Below are positions 23,610 through 33,245 of a stretch of DNA of 64,000 nucleotides, in pieces. Every line of letters begins with the position of its first letter. Within the stretch, counting starts at the first letter, position 1. The stretch comes from Pogostemon cablin. Taxonomy: Eukaryota; Streptophyta; Magnoliopsida; Lamiales; Lamiaceae. The notes under the pieces were generated by a model. The model saw nothing but the letters and a program-made list of their open reading frames with translations. It was not told where the DNA came from and ran no database searches. The position numbers and the translations under genes were made by a program. The stretch is taken from assembly GCA_023678885.1 (NCBI GenBank), contig CM042998.1:3723820-3787819 (forward strand), read 5' to 3'.

Positions 23610-23763
23610 TGTTCGGTTGTTATAACCGAACAGTCATTTAACAAACTGTTCGGTTGCAACAATCGAACAGAACAAAGAATTCATCTATTATCTGTTCGGT
23701 TGCAACAACCGAACAGAACAAAGAATTCATTCATCTTATATGTTCGGTTGCAGCAACCGAACA
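23610..23763. repeat. Left array of four 23-bp hairpins
   Basis: Palindromes of the form TGTTCGGTTG...CAACCGAACA occur at 23610-23632, 23648-23669, 23693-23715 and 23741-23763. The arms are about 10 bp with a 2-3 base loop. Two units share the spacer AACAAAGAATTCAT, so they grew by tandem duplication. Confidence 0.85.
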
Positions 23764-24336
23764 AAACAAGAGCATCACTATCAACCCAGGAAGCTTTGTG
23801 AGCAGGTTTCTTGAGTTGAGGTTGATCATATGATCACTCGTTCATGGTTGTGTCTCCATTCCAAGCATCATCGTATGTAAATAGCCAGGTTTCTTCTCTC
23901 TAAGTGTTTGTTTACACATGTTTTTATGTTCTGCTAATGTCTTGACTGTCCATGATTTCTCACAAATTAATATTATAATTTTCAGTGAATATTTTGACTT
24001 CAGTGTTTAGTCTGAACTACTTGCTTGATTAATTTATTTAGCGTAGAAATTTAGCCTCTAATCAACAAGCAATTCTTGTGTGAAGATGTCTCAATACGCT
24101 TAACTCAAACATGACACAAATATCTAACACAAACATGAAATTAGTTTATTAGAGTGGGTTGTGAATATCATCGTTTCCTGATGAGTTGTCGTCACTGCTT
24201 CTCATCCGTCGAAGTTTGAACGACGACGTATGGGGTGTTACTGCTCCGGCTGGCTTATCTGAAACCCGAATATAGCTATAAGACTAAACATATAAGATAT
24301 ATGAATTATTTATTTTGATATATGAATTCTTTATTC

Positions 24337-24445
24337 TGTTCGCTTGCTGTAACCGAACAGAAAAGATATATGAATTATTTATTCTGTTCGGTTTCTGCAA
24401 CCGAACAGATAAGATGTACAACTGTTCGGTTGTTACACCCGAACA
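24337..24445. repeat. Right array of three 23-bp hairpins
   Basis: The same palindrome recurs at 24337-24359, 24385-24407 and 24423-24445, with spacers containing AAAGATATATGAATTATT. It mirrors the left array, as expected if the hairpins are part of long terminal inverted repeats. Confidence 0.85.
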
Positions 24446-24677
24446 GATATAAATTTATAAGGATAATATGTCAATTTAATTATTTTTGGGGTACGTTCAG
24501 TAATTTCGGGGTTGCAAATAGCTGGCCTATATATAATTGATAAGCACTAAACCACAAAAGTTAATATGGTAATATAGTGATTAGGTTAACAAATTTATTT
24601 TGTACCCCATGCCGCATAATATTTTACTCATTTTTTCAGAACTAATCTTAAAGTTCTAATTAATTGTCCTACCATTT

Positions 24678-25102
24678 AGAATTTTATAGGAAGACCTAAT
24701 TTTTAGTTTAGATCTCAAATTAAGACCTGATTTTATAAGTGTTTCAAATTAAGGTCTAAATTTAGATATTTTTCTCAAATTAGGGCCTGATTTTTATGTT
24801 TTTCAATTTGTTCTCATTTTAAGAACTACAATGTAATTTATTTTCTCATTTTAAATCATACAACATAGTTTAAAAATGTTATTGTACACCTTCAAATTAA
24901 ATTATAAAATTAAAATATGTCATTTTTAATAATATTTTATATTTTTCTATAATTTATATTGAATTCGTAAAAAAAAATAAAATTAAGACAAGTCTTAATT
25001 TGAGAAAAAAATTAAAATTAAACCTTCAAATGAGACAATCCTAAAATAAAATCCAAAAGTGAGACATAAAGTAAAATTTGGATTTTTATATGAAAATTTT
25101 CC
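24678..25102. mobile_element. Inverted-repeat element, copy 2 of a pair
   Basis: Near-identical to 21182-21607 over its full length (AGGAAGACCTAATTTTTAG to TATATGAAAATTTTCC). The two copies bracket the pair of Mutator-like elements. No coding capacity. Confidence 0.6.
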
Positions 25103-25990
25103 ATTTTTTTTTGTTAATTTTTTACAACGGATGAAAAATACTCAAATTGTACAAGCATTGATTTAACGTTAATATTTAAAAAACTGAATGGAAATTCACT
25201 CTAAATTACATGAACCTTTGTCATATTTTTCGTAGGCTAAATTTTGAGGTAGACATCGTGACACTAATATTATTTTTCGATAATTTAAAGACGAGATTAA
25301 CTATTTCTCAATTAAATATAATTTTTTAAATTAAAATAAATGTGTCATTATTTATCCATTTCAAAAAACTCATTTTTTAAGTGATCTCACATATTACTTA
25401 CTCCCTCCATCCAGTCTAATGTATCAATTTGTTATTTTGACCCACACACTTAAATTTTAATGTATTCATTTTTTCTTTTAAAAAAATTTCAGACATGATC
25501 CATCATATATCTTATAATACAACTACTTAATACATAAAAAATAATATATTAATTAATTTATGTATAAAACATGACATTTTTTTCCAACTGTTATCGAATA
25601 ATTAATTATTTTACTACCAATAATTTTGTGATGGTGGCAGTATAATATTATTTATTAATTTTTTTGTAATTGGAAATTTGGAATGCTTGAATTGTTTAGT
25701 CACAATTTAAATTGATATCCTCAACATCTTGAAGACTAATAGATCCAATTAGCAAGATTAGTACACAACTAACACTTGGACTTGTATCAATAAAAACACC
25801 TAATTCCAACAGATTTGCCTACAAGGTAAAATGACTTTGATGTAAAAGAAAGGTACACTTACCTACTTCCAAAACTGCTGCATCAATTTCCCTTATCTAT
25901 TGTCATTTCCTATGTCCAAATATTAATCCCACTTCATAAATACACACATTCTTTCCTACTAATAACAAGAAGAAAATAATCTTGAAACAC
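25103..25990. other. AT-rich spacer with a partial Stowaway
   Basis: TACTCCCTCCATCCAGTCTA at 25399 is a Stowaway end; the interior phrase TAATACAACTACTTAATACA follows, but the right end is lost. Otherwise AT-rich; the last ~150 bp may be promoter for the small ORF at 26000. Confidence 0.4.
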
Positions 25991-25999
25991 TTCTGAATC

Positions 26000-26218
26000 A
26001 TGAAGTACATTAGGCTTCACAAGTACTGCCAAGAAGATGAGCCTGAGCCAAGTGTCATGCTGGATGGAAACGGAGACGCTCGGAACTCGAACGAGAAGGT
26101 GAAGAGCCTGACGGAAGCTATGAACAGAGTCGTGTCGTCTCAAAAACAAAAAAACCGGCCCTCAGAGAAGGACGCTGGTCGTAAAGTGTTGCAGCCCGAC
26201 TCCCAGAAACATCACTAG
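26000..26218 (+). CDS. Small hydrophilic protein, 72 aa, uncharacterised
   Basis: A 72-codon single-exon ORF beginning MKYIRLHKYCQEDEPEPSV. Its base composition is clearly richer in GC than its flanks, and it has few codons typical of random AT-rich ORFs. The product is polar and charged, with no signal peptide, membrane segment or known motif. The start is chosen because the upstream sequence is AT-rich with in-frame stops. Its 3' end lies 230 bp from the 3' end of the PPR pseudogene, tail to tail. I do not recognise the family. It may be a real short gene, or a 5' exon or residual exon of something larger. Confidence 0.35.
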   Translation: MKYIRLHKYCQEDEPEPSVMLDGNGDARNSNEKVKSLTEAMNRVVSSQKQKNRPSEKDAGRKVLQPDSQKHH

Positions 26219-26447
26219 AATCAACCAACGGACGGAGGGCATGTTTTCACCCTTCCGTCCAATTTAGCAGAAGCTCTGCTATGTATTACAATGTTAGTTT
26301 TACACTAACTGTGAACTTTTCTAGTATAACAGCTTAAATTGCAGATGATCACAGTGGTGAAGCAGTGTAAAGATTATGGCAATGGAAAACTAATCAAATG
26401 TGTTGAACTTAAAGAAAGAATGAATGATCAGAGGAAACACAAATATT

Positions 26448-28449
26448 TTAAAACTCTGTTCTAGTGAAGCTTCCATAAACATCATTAATGGGAAATGTTC
26501 GATTCAAGCGTCTCAATGATTGAGTCGATATGGCATTTTTCTTATAGAGACTATTCGCGACCTCAATGGCCTCAACTCGCCATCCTGGGAACCCGATACC
26601 TTCGATTAGAAGAACATAAGACGTCTCATTTGGCAAACAACCCCTTGTCACCATCTCTTCTAGGATTGAAATAGCATCACCAATTCTGTGAGCTTTACAT
26701 AATCCAAGAATCACAATATTGTAGGTGACAACAGTTGGTAAGAACTCGGTGTTCTTCATATCCTCTAATAATTCAATTGCCTTATCCACCATCCCATCCC
26801 TACATAGGCAAGATATAAGTGAATTGTACGTGATCTCATCGGGATCAATTCCGTTGGAAATCATCTCCGACACCAGTCTCAAAGCTCTAGTTTGGTCACC
26901 ATTGTTATCATTGTGTTGTAAGTACTCACATCAGGTGGACATCCATTCTCATCTAGTTTACCGAAAACTTCCAAAGCTTCGTCTGCTTTACCATTCTTGC
27001 ACAACGCGGATAGTATCGTGTTATAGTTCACTATATCAGGAAAGCAACCACAAGAAATCATGTGATCCAAGGATGCAATGGCCAAGTCTAATCTTCCTTC
27101 CTTGAAAAGTGCTGAAATCAAAGGATCGTACGTGTAGGTATCGGGTGCCAACCCAACATCCATCATAATCTTAAGCAATCTAATGGCCTCATCCAACTGC
27201 CCTTCTCTACATAAAGAACTTATCATGATGCTATAAGTAACCACATTTGGCTCACAATCATTAGAAAACATTTCCTTCATCACTTTCTCCCCATCATCCC
27301 ATTTCCCTTGATTAAGAAATGCTCTTAACAATATGTTATACGATATCACATCCGGTTTGCAACCTCTACTAGTTAAGCTACTACAGAATTCAAAGGCCTC
27401 ATCCATCAGTCCTTCCCTACACATTCCTCTAATTATGGTGTTGTGAGTATACATCAGGCTGTAGCCCTCTACCCAACATATCATCGAAAAGCTTCATTGC
27501 TTCAGCAATGCTCCCTTCAAGAATCATCGCCTCTATAACAATCGTATACGTGATCACAGTAGGCTCACACTCATCTTTGATCAACTGATCCATCATCTTC
27601 AATGCTAAGTCAAGCTTTCCCCTATTGCAAAGGCTTCCTATCATGATGTTATACGTTCCAACGAGACAACTCTCCACCGCTAGTGAATAAGTTTATCGAT
27701 CGTCAGGTCAGGCTGAGCTGCATGCGGCTCGTCCGTGCTTTTCGAGGCGCATTACTATACCTTCCCTATTCATTGCGGGTTGGTCGGCGTAACAATAATG
27801 ACATTTGTCGATATGCCACGGCCTGTTTACTAAGGTTTCTGAACCCATTGAGATGACCCAAGAATTTTGCTATTTCGATTTTCTCTTGCTATGAAGCTAG
27901 TAAGCTCCTCTCGGGCGAAAACCCTCTATCCCTCATCCTACTCAACACTTGATTAGCCGAATCAATCCGATTCGCCTTACACAAACCACTAATGAGTGCA
28001 TTATACGCATATATATCAGGTTAACCATGTCTATCAAGAATCCTCATAACTTTAACAGCTTTATCCACACATTTCAAGTTGAAAAACCCCTTTATGAGCT
28101 TTGTGCAGAGGATTACATCTGCCTTATGCCCCAAATTCACCATACATTCAAGAAAATAAAGACCCTCATCATAATTCCCTGCTTTACAAGACCTATGAAG
28201 CAATTTCAAGAAATGGGATTCCTTAAAATCTTTGTAAGAGGGCAGAGGAGCTACCCTAGTCTCATCAGAAACCCTAACCCTCTGTGGGTTCCTATAGTAC
28301 ACAATCTTGGAATCACTGTGGCTTCTACATCTCAAATAATTAGTGCTGTGTTGAGGGTTTCTAGCAGTGAGTTTCTGTTGGGTAAAAATGAGACCTTGAG
28401 GGAAGAACTCAGCATAACAAGGTGTAGTCATTAGTAGCCAATTCCTCAC
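26448..28449 (-). pseudogene. PPR protein pseudogene, At3g04760-like
   Basis: P-class pentatricopeptide repeat gene, intronless, read from 28449 to 26448. The repeats are clear: YNILLRAFLNQGKWDDGEKV, YSIMISSLCREGQLDEAIRL and YNTILSALCKNGKADEALEV. The order and the C-terminal SLRRLNRTFPIND match the chloroplast-predicted Arabidopsis protein At3g04760 (about 600 residues, from memory). Lesions: a TAA at 28021-28023 inside the first repeats; an insertion at about 27656-27909 with loss of a few codons; a single-base deletion near 27450 (PDV/YTHNTI); and a deletion of roughly 10-13 bases near 26890 before NGDQTRAL. The frame is therefore lost four times, and no functional PPR protein can be made. 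Family members bind organellar RNA. The first ~45 residues look like a transit peptide. Confidence 0.85.
27656..27909 (-). other. Mitochondrial DNA insertion (atp1 fragment) in the PPR pseudogene
   Basis: About 250 bp that do not fit the PPR gene. On the minus strand, 27834-27781 translates as LSKQAVAYRQMSLLLRRP, a highly conserved segment of the mitochondrial ATP synthase alpha subunit (atp1). The codons look mitochondrial, not like a nuclear gene. On both sides of these 54 bases the sequence is not atp1. Part near 27720-27780 (AAGCACGGACGAGCCGCATG on the minus strand) resembles plant mitochondrial group II intron sequence; that part is only inference. The block looks like a mosaic of mitochondrial pieces used as filler at a break. 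Confidence 0.75.
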
Positions 28450-29272
28450 AATGTTCAGTTCTCATGGAGCATTATCTTGAAAACAAGAGAGAGAAAGGAA
28501 GTACCTGTAAATTGGTGAAAGATGGGATTGAGAAATGGAAGTTAAGAACTTGTGGAGGTGTTTCTCTTTCTTCCATTCTCAATATTGCCACAGTAGGATT
28601 CAGAGTTTCATTACATATATGAGAGGATAGTGTTTTATTCCGGATAAGGTTTCTAAATGGAGACACGTGGCAAATCTCACTTGCTTTACTCTAAATTACT
28701 GCACAACTTCCTGTGTTTTTCTTGTGCGATCGCAAACAAGTACCCTCATGAAAATTAGGAAGCAGATCTGTGCAGTAAATTGAGTCAATTAACTCTCACT
28801 GCTACAGCACTATGACTACAGTACTGTAGTCAATGAGGGTAAATTGACTCAATTTATGGGAGTGAATTCAAGTCCTGAAAATTACCCATCCTTTTTAATA
28901 CACTTTTAACTTTTCTTGAGTAACTTTTCAAATGTTCTTTTATAAATTATAAAGGTAAACTGGTGAAAAATGTATTGGAACAAAAAGAGGAAACAATATT
29001 CGAGTGCAAAATCTCTTCAAATATTCTCTGTAAATAGTCCGTTTTTTTAATGAAGGATATGATTAATGAATGCAACTTTATCGAATGATCTAAGCTAACT
29101 TAACATAAAATGTGGAAAAATCATAATTACAAATGCGGCTCGAATTCTCTGTGTTATTTTGGTACATCATCTTATGTGACACACAGTTAGATGTACGACA
29201 CGCAGGAGAGAGAAATTATACCTAAAACTTCAATTCTACATGCATATTACTGCTATTTATTACTTCCTTTGT
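28450..29272. other. Region upstream of the PPR pseudogene
   Basis: Former 5' region of the pseudogene, then spacer. The segment 28780-28865 contains a near-palindromic pair (GAGTCAATTAACTCTCACTG and GAGGGTAAATTGACTCAATT). No gene recognised. Confidence 0.35.
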
Positions 29273-29793
29273 CCCATAATACTTTTCACGTTTACTGTTC
29301 CACGTTATTTAATAAAAGTTGAACTTTTTGGCCAATTTTATTGAATTTGGAGGGTATTGTAGTATTTTTAGTTAATAAAAAAGTATAAAGTAATGATATG
29401 TGTGTGAAAAATGAGTGGCAAATTTGAAATTAAAGTAACTTTTGAGGTTGTTAGATAAAGTGATGTTTCCTTTTTTGGGATGTGAAAGGTTTTGTGGTGT
29501 ACCCCACCATTAGGGGCCCCCACCGCCCCTGCCCTGGGGATTGGTGGAGGAGGTAAATCGCAGGATGTACCTCAAGTGACTCATAGAGAGGATTCACTGT
29601 TTAATTTGTGCTTGCAATGGGCCAAACTCATACCAAAAGCAGGATTCGAATCCCCACCCTGCAGCAACCAAGCTCAGTTGGAAGACATTTCCACCCCCCC
29701 TCTACCACTTGAGCTATGCCCTGGGGGCATGTGAAAGGTTTTGTGAGACAAACAAATGAGGAAAGCGTGAAAGGTTTTATGGGACGGAGGGAA
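29273..29793. mobile_element. Stowaway MITE split by a SINE
   Basis: Left end CTTCCTTTGTCCCATAATAC and right end, inverted, TTCCCTCCGTCCCATAAAAC, with TA on both sides. Removing the SINE (29497-29729) and one duplication leaves a ~270-bp element with the usual Stowaway size. This shows the order: Stowaway first, SINE second. Confidence 0.8.
29497..29729 (-). mobile_element. tRNA-derived SINE with 16-bp target duplication
   Basis: On the minus strand it starts TGCCCCCAGGGCATAGCTCA. It has an A box TAGCTCAAGTGG (29705-29716) and a B box GGATTCGAATCC (29642-29653), followed by a ~150-bp non-tRNA body. A perfect 16-bp duplication TGTGAAAGGTTTTGTG flanks it (29481-29496 and 29730-29745). GC content is much higher than in the host DNA. 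An ORF of 80 codons on the plus strand across it is spurious. Confidence 0.88.
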
Positions 29794-29805
29794 TACTTAT
29801 TTATA

Positions 29806-30061
29806 CTCTTTTCATCCTGCGTTAAGGTATACGTTTTCCATTTTGGGTTGTCCTAAGTTAAGGTTAACATTTCCTTTTTTATCAAGTTGGGTCCACACAA
29901 ATCAATTAATTATTTTATGTAGGACCTACACACAACACTAATACAACTACTCACTTTACATTAAATATTACTCCTCTCTCACCTCACTACGCATTAAAAT
30001 ATTATATCTCTTAATCTTCATGCAAAAAGCAAACGTCAACGTTAACGCGAGATGGAGGGAG
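29806..30061. mobile_element. Stowaway MITE
   Basis: CTCTTTTCATCCTGCGTTAA at the left and the inverse ATGGAGGGAG at the right, TA on both sides. The interior has GGGTCCACACAAATCAATTA and ACTAATACAACTACTCACTT, shared with other Stowaways here. It begins 12 bp after the preceding Stowaway. Confidence 0.85.
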
Positions 30062-30063
30062 TA

Positions 30064-31126
30064 CATGATAACAAGTTACGAGAACAATTTAGTCATTTTC
30101 CTCAATGCAACTGTCGTGGGAAATTAGCATATCCAGATTGAAAATAAGAAACTTAAACATTGAAAGATAGAGCCCAATTCTATGAACGAAGAAGAAACAA
30201 GAACATGAGGATTTTTAGAGTAGTTTGACTCACTAACGAGACTACATCCACTATGGAAAGAGACCCATTATTGCTACATGATTGTGGAAGTGATTACATG
30301 ATACAATAGGCCGTGTAAAACAGCTAATATACACTTAGGCTCCACAGCTGAAACTTATTGGACCATTCTGAGTATGCATCTTCGTGGCTTTTGATCAGCC
30401 TTCAAACGGTTACCAATCTGATCAAACCGACTTCCACCAGAATGCTGATGTGTCAAGCTACCAGCTCATGCCAATAACTGCTCAAAACTGATTCATCTAT
30501 CCACCATACAATCGACCACAAACTAACATGCCCACCTTATGCCTAGCTGGACTGATTTGTCTTCTTCTTGAATATTAAACTTACTAATACACCTGTTTCA
30601 CCCATGCATCACAAACATACTCAAGCTCAGACACCATCACACACCTCTAATAGCGCCTAACTAACATGTTGCATTAAGGTCTACACCTCACCATTAATGC
30701 ACATCCAATTTAGTCTATAACACACACTTCTTTAATTAATCTTTATGTTCAATTCATATTCAAAATACTTAATAATTAATCCTAACTTAAAAAACGTAAG
30801 TATGAGAGAATATATCTAAGTCTTTCATTTCATATATGAAAATAGAGTTTTTACTCAATCAGGTGGTAAGAGATTTGATCCTTTCCTCTTTAACCAGGGT
30901 GAGTAGGCATGGTGTAGAGTGAGTTGTGGTGGGTACATGAAATAGAAGTGTGATGATTTGTGACAGTGTGAGTAAATTAAGATTTTAGAGGTATTAATGT
31001 AAAGAGTGGAGTGTACATAAAAATAAAATATTGCATTTTAAAGCATTATTTAGTGTGTGTTTAATAGTGAATGTATTCGGTAAAATTGTTGATGCGAATA
31101 ACCACACATGGGATCCCTACTCCACC
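30064..31126. other. Spacer, no gene
   Basis: About 1 kb of moderately AT-rich DNA. No open frame above 60 codons looks coding, and no transposon end was recognised. The 97-codon ORF at 31031-31324 overlaps a palindromic repeat and is treated as chance. Confidence 0.3.
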
Positions 31127-31290
31127 CCTACTCCATCTCATGTTCCATGGGTAGGAAGTGTGACAAGTGCCCCATTTTCACACTTACTCCATTTCATGTT
31201 CCATGGGATAGGGAGTGTGACAAGTGTTCCATTTTCACACACAATATGTGCACTCCCTACCCCATGGGACATGAGATGGAGCAGGGAGTG
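31127..31290. repeat. Direct and inverted repeat cluster
   Basis: Two direct copies of a ~58-bp unit (CCATCTCATGTTCCATGGGT... at 31133 and CCATTTCATGTTCCATGGGA... at 31190). An inverted copy (CCCCATGGGACATGAGATGG) follows at 31260. The DNA could fold into a ~35-bp stem. It lies in DNA without other features and may be the core of a foldback element. Confidence 0.65.
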
Positions 31291-31511
31291 GAATAGTTGG
31301 AATAACCAACGCTTAAAATGTTAAGAATTTGAACATTCTTTTACATGATCTAAGCGCATGTGAGACTATTCTTATAAAATATTTGTAGAAAACAAATTTA
31401 ACCAAACAAAGCTGTGAGTCTGATTTACATTATTAATTAGGGGAACTTTAATGATTTATGTCATACTCCACTACTGTTTAATGTTTATTCTTAAAATTTA
31501 AAATAGAAACA

Positions 31512-31860
31512 GTCTCTTGTGAGATGTGTTATTTATGAGACGGGTGTGAGACGCTTCGATCCATCACTAAATTATGTTTATTATATAGATAAAGTAGTAT
31601 TTACGTATAGTTTAAGTACATCAATAATGAATCATATTATAACACGCTAAAATCATAATTTAATGCATAATTCAGTATTGTACTTTAGAAAACTTATTTT
31701 AACAACCATTAAATATATTTTATCTAAAACGTATTTTAACACGTCTCACAAACCGTTTCTTAAGAAAACTTATTTTAACAACCATTAAACATATTTTATC
31801 TAAAACGTATTTTAACACGTCTCACAAACCGTCTCATGTAAGAAACGTCTCACAAGAGAC
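31512..31860. mobile_element. Palindromic MITE, GTCTCTTGTGAGA family, copy A
   Basis: GTCTCTTGTGAGATGTGTTA at the left and the inverse AAACGTCTCACAAGAGAC at the right. Within the right arm a 76-bp unit (from GAAAACTTATTTTAACAACC) is tandemly duplicated at 31688 and 31764. The family motif GAGACGG...CGATCCATCACTAAA also marks copies at 32494 and 33925. No coding sequence. Confidence 0.7.
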
Positions 31861-32493
31861 TTTATCTTTAAGATATTTAAGATATAATTGTTTTTACAGT
31901 TTTTAAATAGTAGAATTTACATGTGAATTTGATTCGATTCACCCATCAAACAATTAGGTCAAAATCTTAATACATCTAATTGTGAAGCATTTCTTAAAAT
32001 ATTTAAAAAAAAAAAAAACATTGTCTGTTGACTTATTTTTTATGTGTTACTCTACTATTGATTGGTCTCCATTTAATACAATTAAATATTGTAAATGAAG
32101 TTTCTTTTAATTTGATTTCTATTTAATATGTATTCTATTTTTAAAATAAAAAATACAAAGAAAATATGCTTATTTAATTTATTTTTCTAAATATAAAAAT
32201 TAATTAAAAAAATTAAGTATCATTGTTAATTAAGCTTTATTTTTTTAAATAAATTAAATAATTTTATTATTTAAATATAAATTTAAATAACAATAATCAT
32301 TAATTTATAAAGATTTTTAAAATTTAAATTTATAAATATACTGTTAAAAATAAATTAATTTTAAAATGTATTCCTAATTAAGTATATTATTATACACAAA
32401 ACAGAGTAAAATATTCAGGTTATAAACGAGGCATATAGTAAAGAAATAAAAAAATAGGAGTATATATTTATGAAAAAGAATAAAAAAATATAC
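31861..32493. other. Very AT-rich spacer
   Basis: Over 600 bp of extremely AT-rich DNA with A or T homopolymers and TTAAATAAT-like phrases. Nothing recognised. Confidence 0.35.
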
Positions 32494-33098
32494 TCTCTTA
32501 TAAGACAGATATTTATGAGACAAATAGTGAGACAGGTCGATCCGTTATTAAAGTATACTCTTTATATAGATAAACTATGTTTATTGATACTTAAATACTC
32601 TATGTTTGTAATTAATCGTATTATAACACTTTAAAAACATAATTTAATTCATTATTAATTATACTTTAAAAAACATATTTTAACTACAAATTAACATAAT
32701 TTATCTAGAGTGGATATTGGGTGCACCCGGGTGCAAGGATGCACCCATATGTGTATGTCTTTTTATTCTATTTTGTATACATATTATTCTATTTTATATA
32801 CATATTTTGTAATAATTGTATACTTTTTTCACATTAGGTTTTCATTAAAAAAACTAACATCCATATGTGTATAACATTTTATTAAATATTATATACAATT
32901 TTTCATTAAAAAAATTAACAATTAAATTGTATACATTTTTACTCTTAATTATATATGTTCTTGTTTGTATTTGTATATGGGTGCACCCTATCTTTAGGTG
33001 CACACAATAAATTGTCATTTATCTATATAACGAGCATACTTTAACAACGGGTCGATCTGTTTCACAACCGTCTCACATAATTACTGTTTTATAAGAGA
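32494..33098. mobile_element. Palindromic MITE, GTCTCTTGTGAGA family, copy B, interrupted
   Basis: Left arm CTCTTATAAGACAGATATTTATGAGACAA (degenerate) with AGGTCGATCCGTTATTAAAG; right arm the inverse AACGGGTCGATCTGTTTC and TTTTATAAGAGA. The middle holds a Mutator-type MITE (32708-33016), so the two arms were once ~300 bp apart in total. Confidence 0.65.
32708..33016. mobile_element. Mutator-type MITE with perfect 9-bp TSD, nested
   Basis: Begins GAGTGGATATTGGGTGCACC and ends, inverted, GACAATTTATTGTGTGCACC. Perfect 9-bp flanking duplication ATTTATCTA (32699-32707 and 33017-33025). It sits inside palindromic MITE copy B. It is the same family as 19454-19814 and identifies that family as Mutator-like. 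Confidence 0.85.
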
Positions 33099-33170
33099 AT
33101 TTGTCTAAAAAAAATATTAAGCTCCTGTGAGCATATGTTTTAATTTATGAATTATGGGCTTAATTTATTT

Positions 33171-33171
<1 letters not shown>

Positions 33172-33207
<36 letters not shown>
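33172..33207. repeat. (AAT)n microsatellite
   Basis: About eleven uninterrupted AAT/ATA units. Confidence 0.95.
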
Positions 33208-33209
<2 letters not shown>

Positions 33210-33245
33210 GAAAAAAAAAGAAGTACACGAACAATATATAAATAA

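Larger units (their letters stand above)
23523..24527. mobile_element. Hairpin-bearing Mutator-like element
   Basis: 1,005 bp. Left end GGGAGCGGCTATTTACACCC and inverted right end GGCCAGCTATTTGCAACCCC form ~110-bp terminal inverted repeats, related to the ends of 22100-23270. Flanks TATATAAAA (23514-23522) and TATATATAA (24528-24536) match 8 of 9. Subterminally it carries seven ~23-bp palindromes, four left and three right. The centre (23770-24270) is non-repetitive and, on the minus strand, has short open stretches such as PQLKKPAHKASWVDSDA; these may be captured exons. No transposase seen. Confidence 0.75.

Noticed and set aside
23610..24445. CRISPR-like array of palindromic repeats
   Set aside because: Spacing and spacers are irregular, spacers are shared between units, and the host is a plant nuclear genome; the repeats belong to transposon arms.
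29642..29716. tRNA gene on the minus strand
   Set aside because: A and B boxes are good, but there is no cloverleaf or acceptor stem; it is the head of a SINE with a target duplication.
31031..31324. 97-codon ORF with a hydrophobic start
   Set aside because: It runs through the direct/inverted repeat cluster, so its repeats and length are not evidence of a gene.
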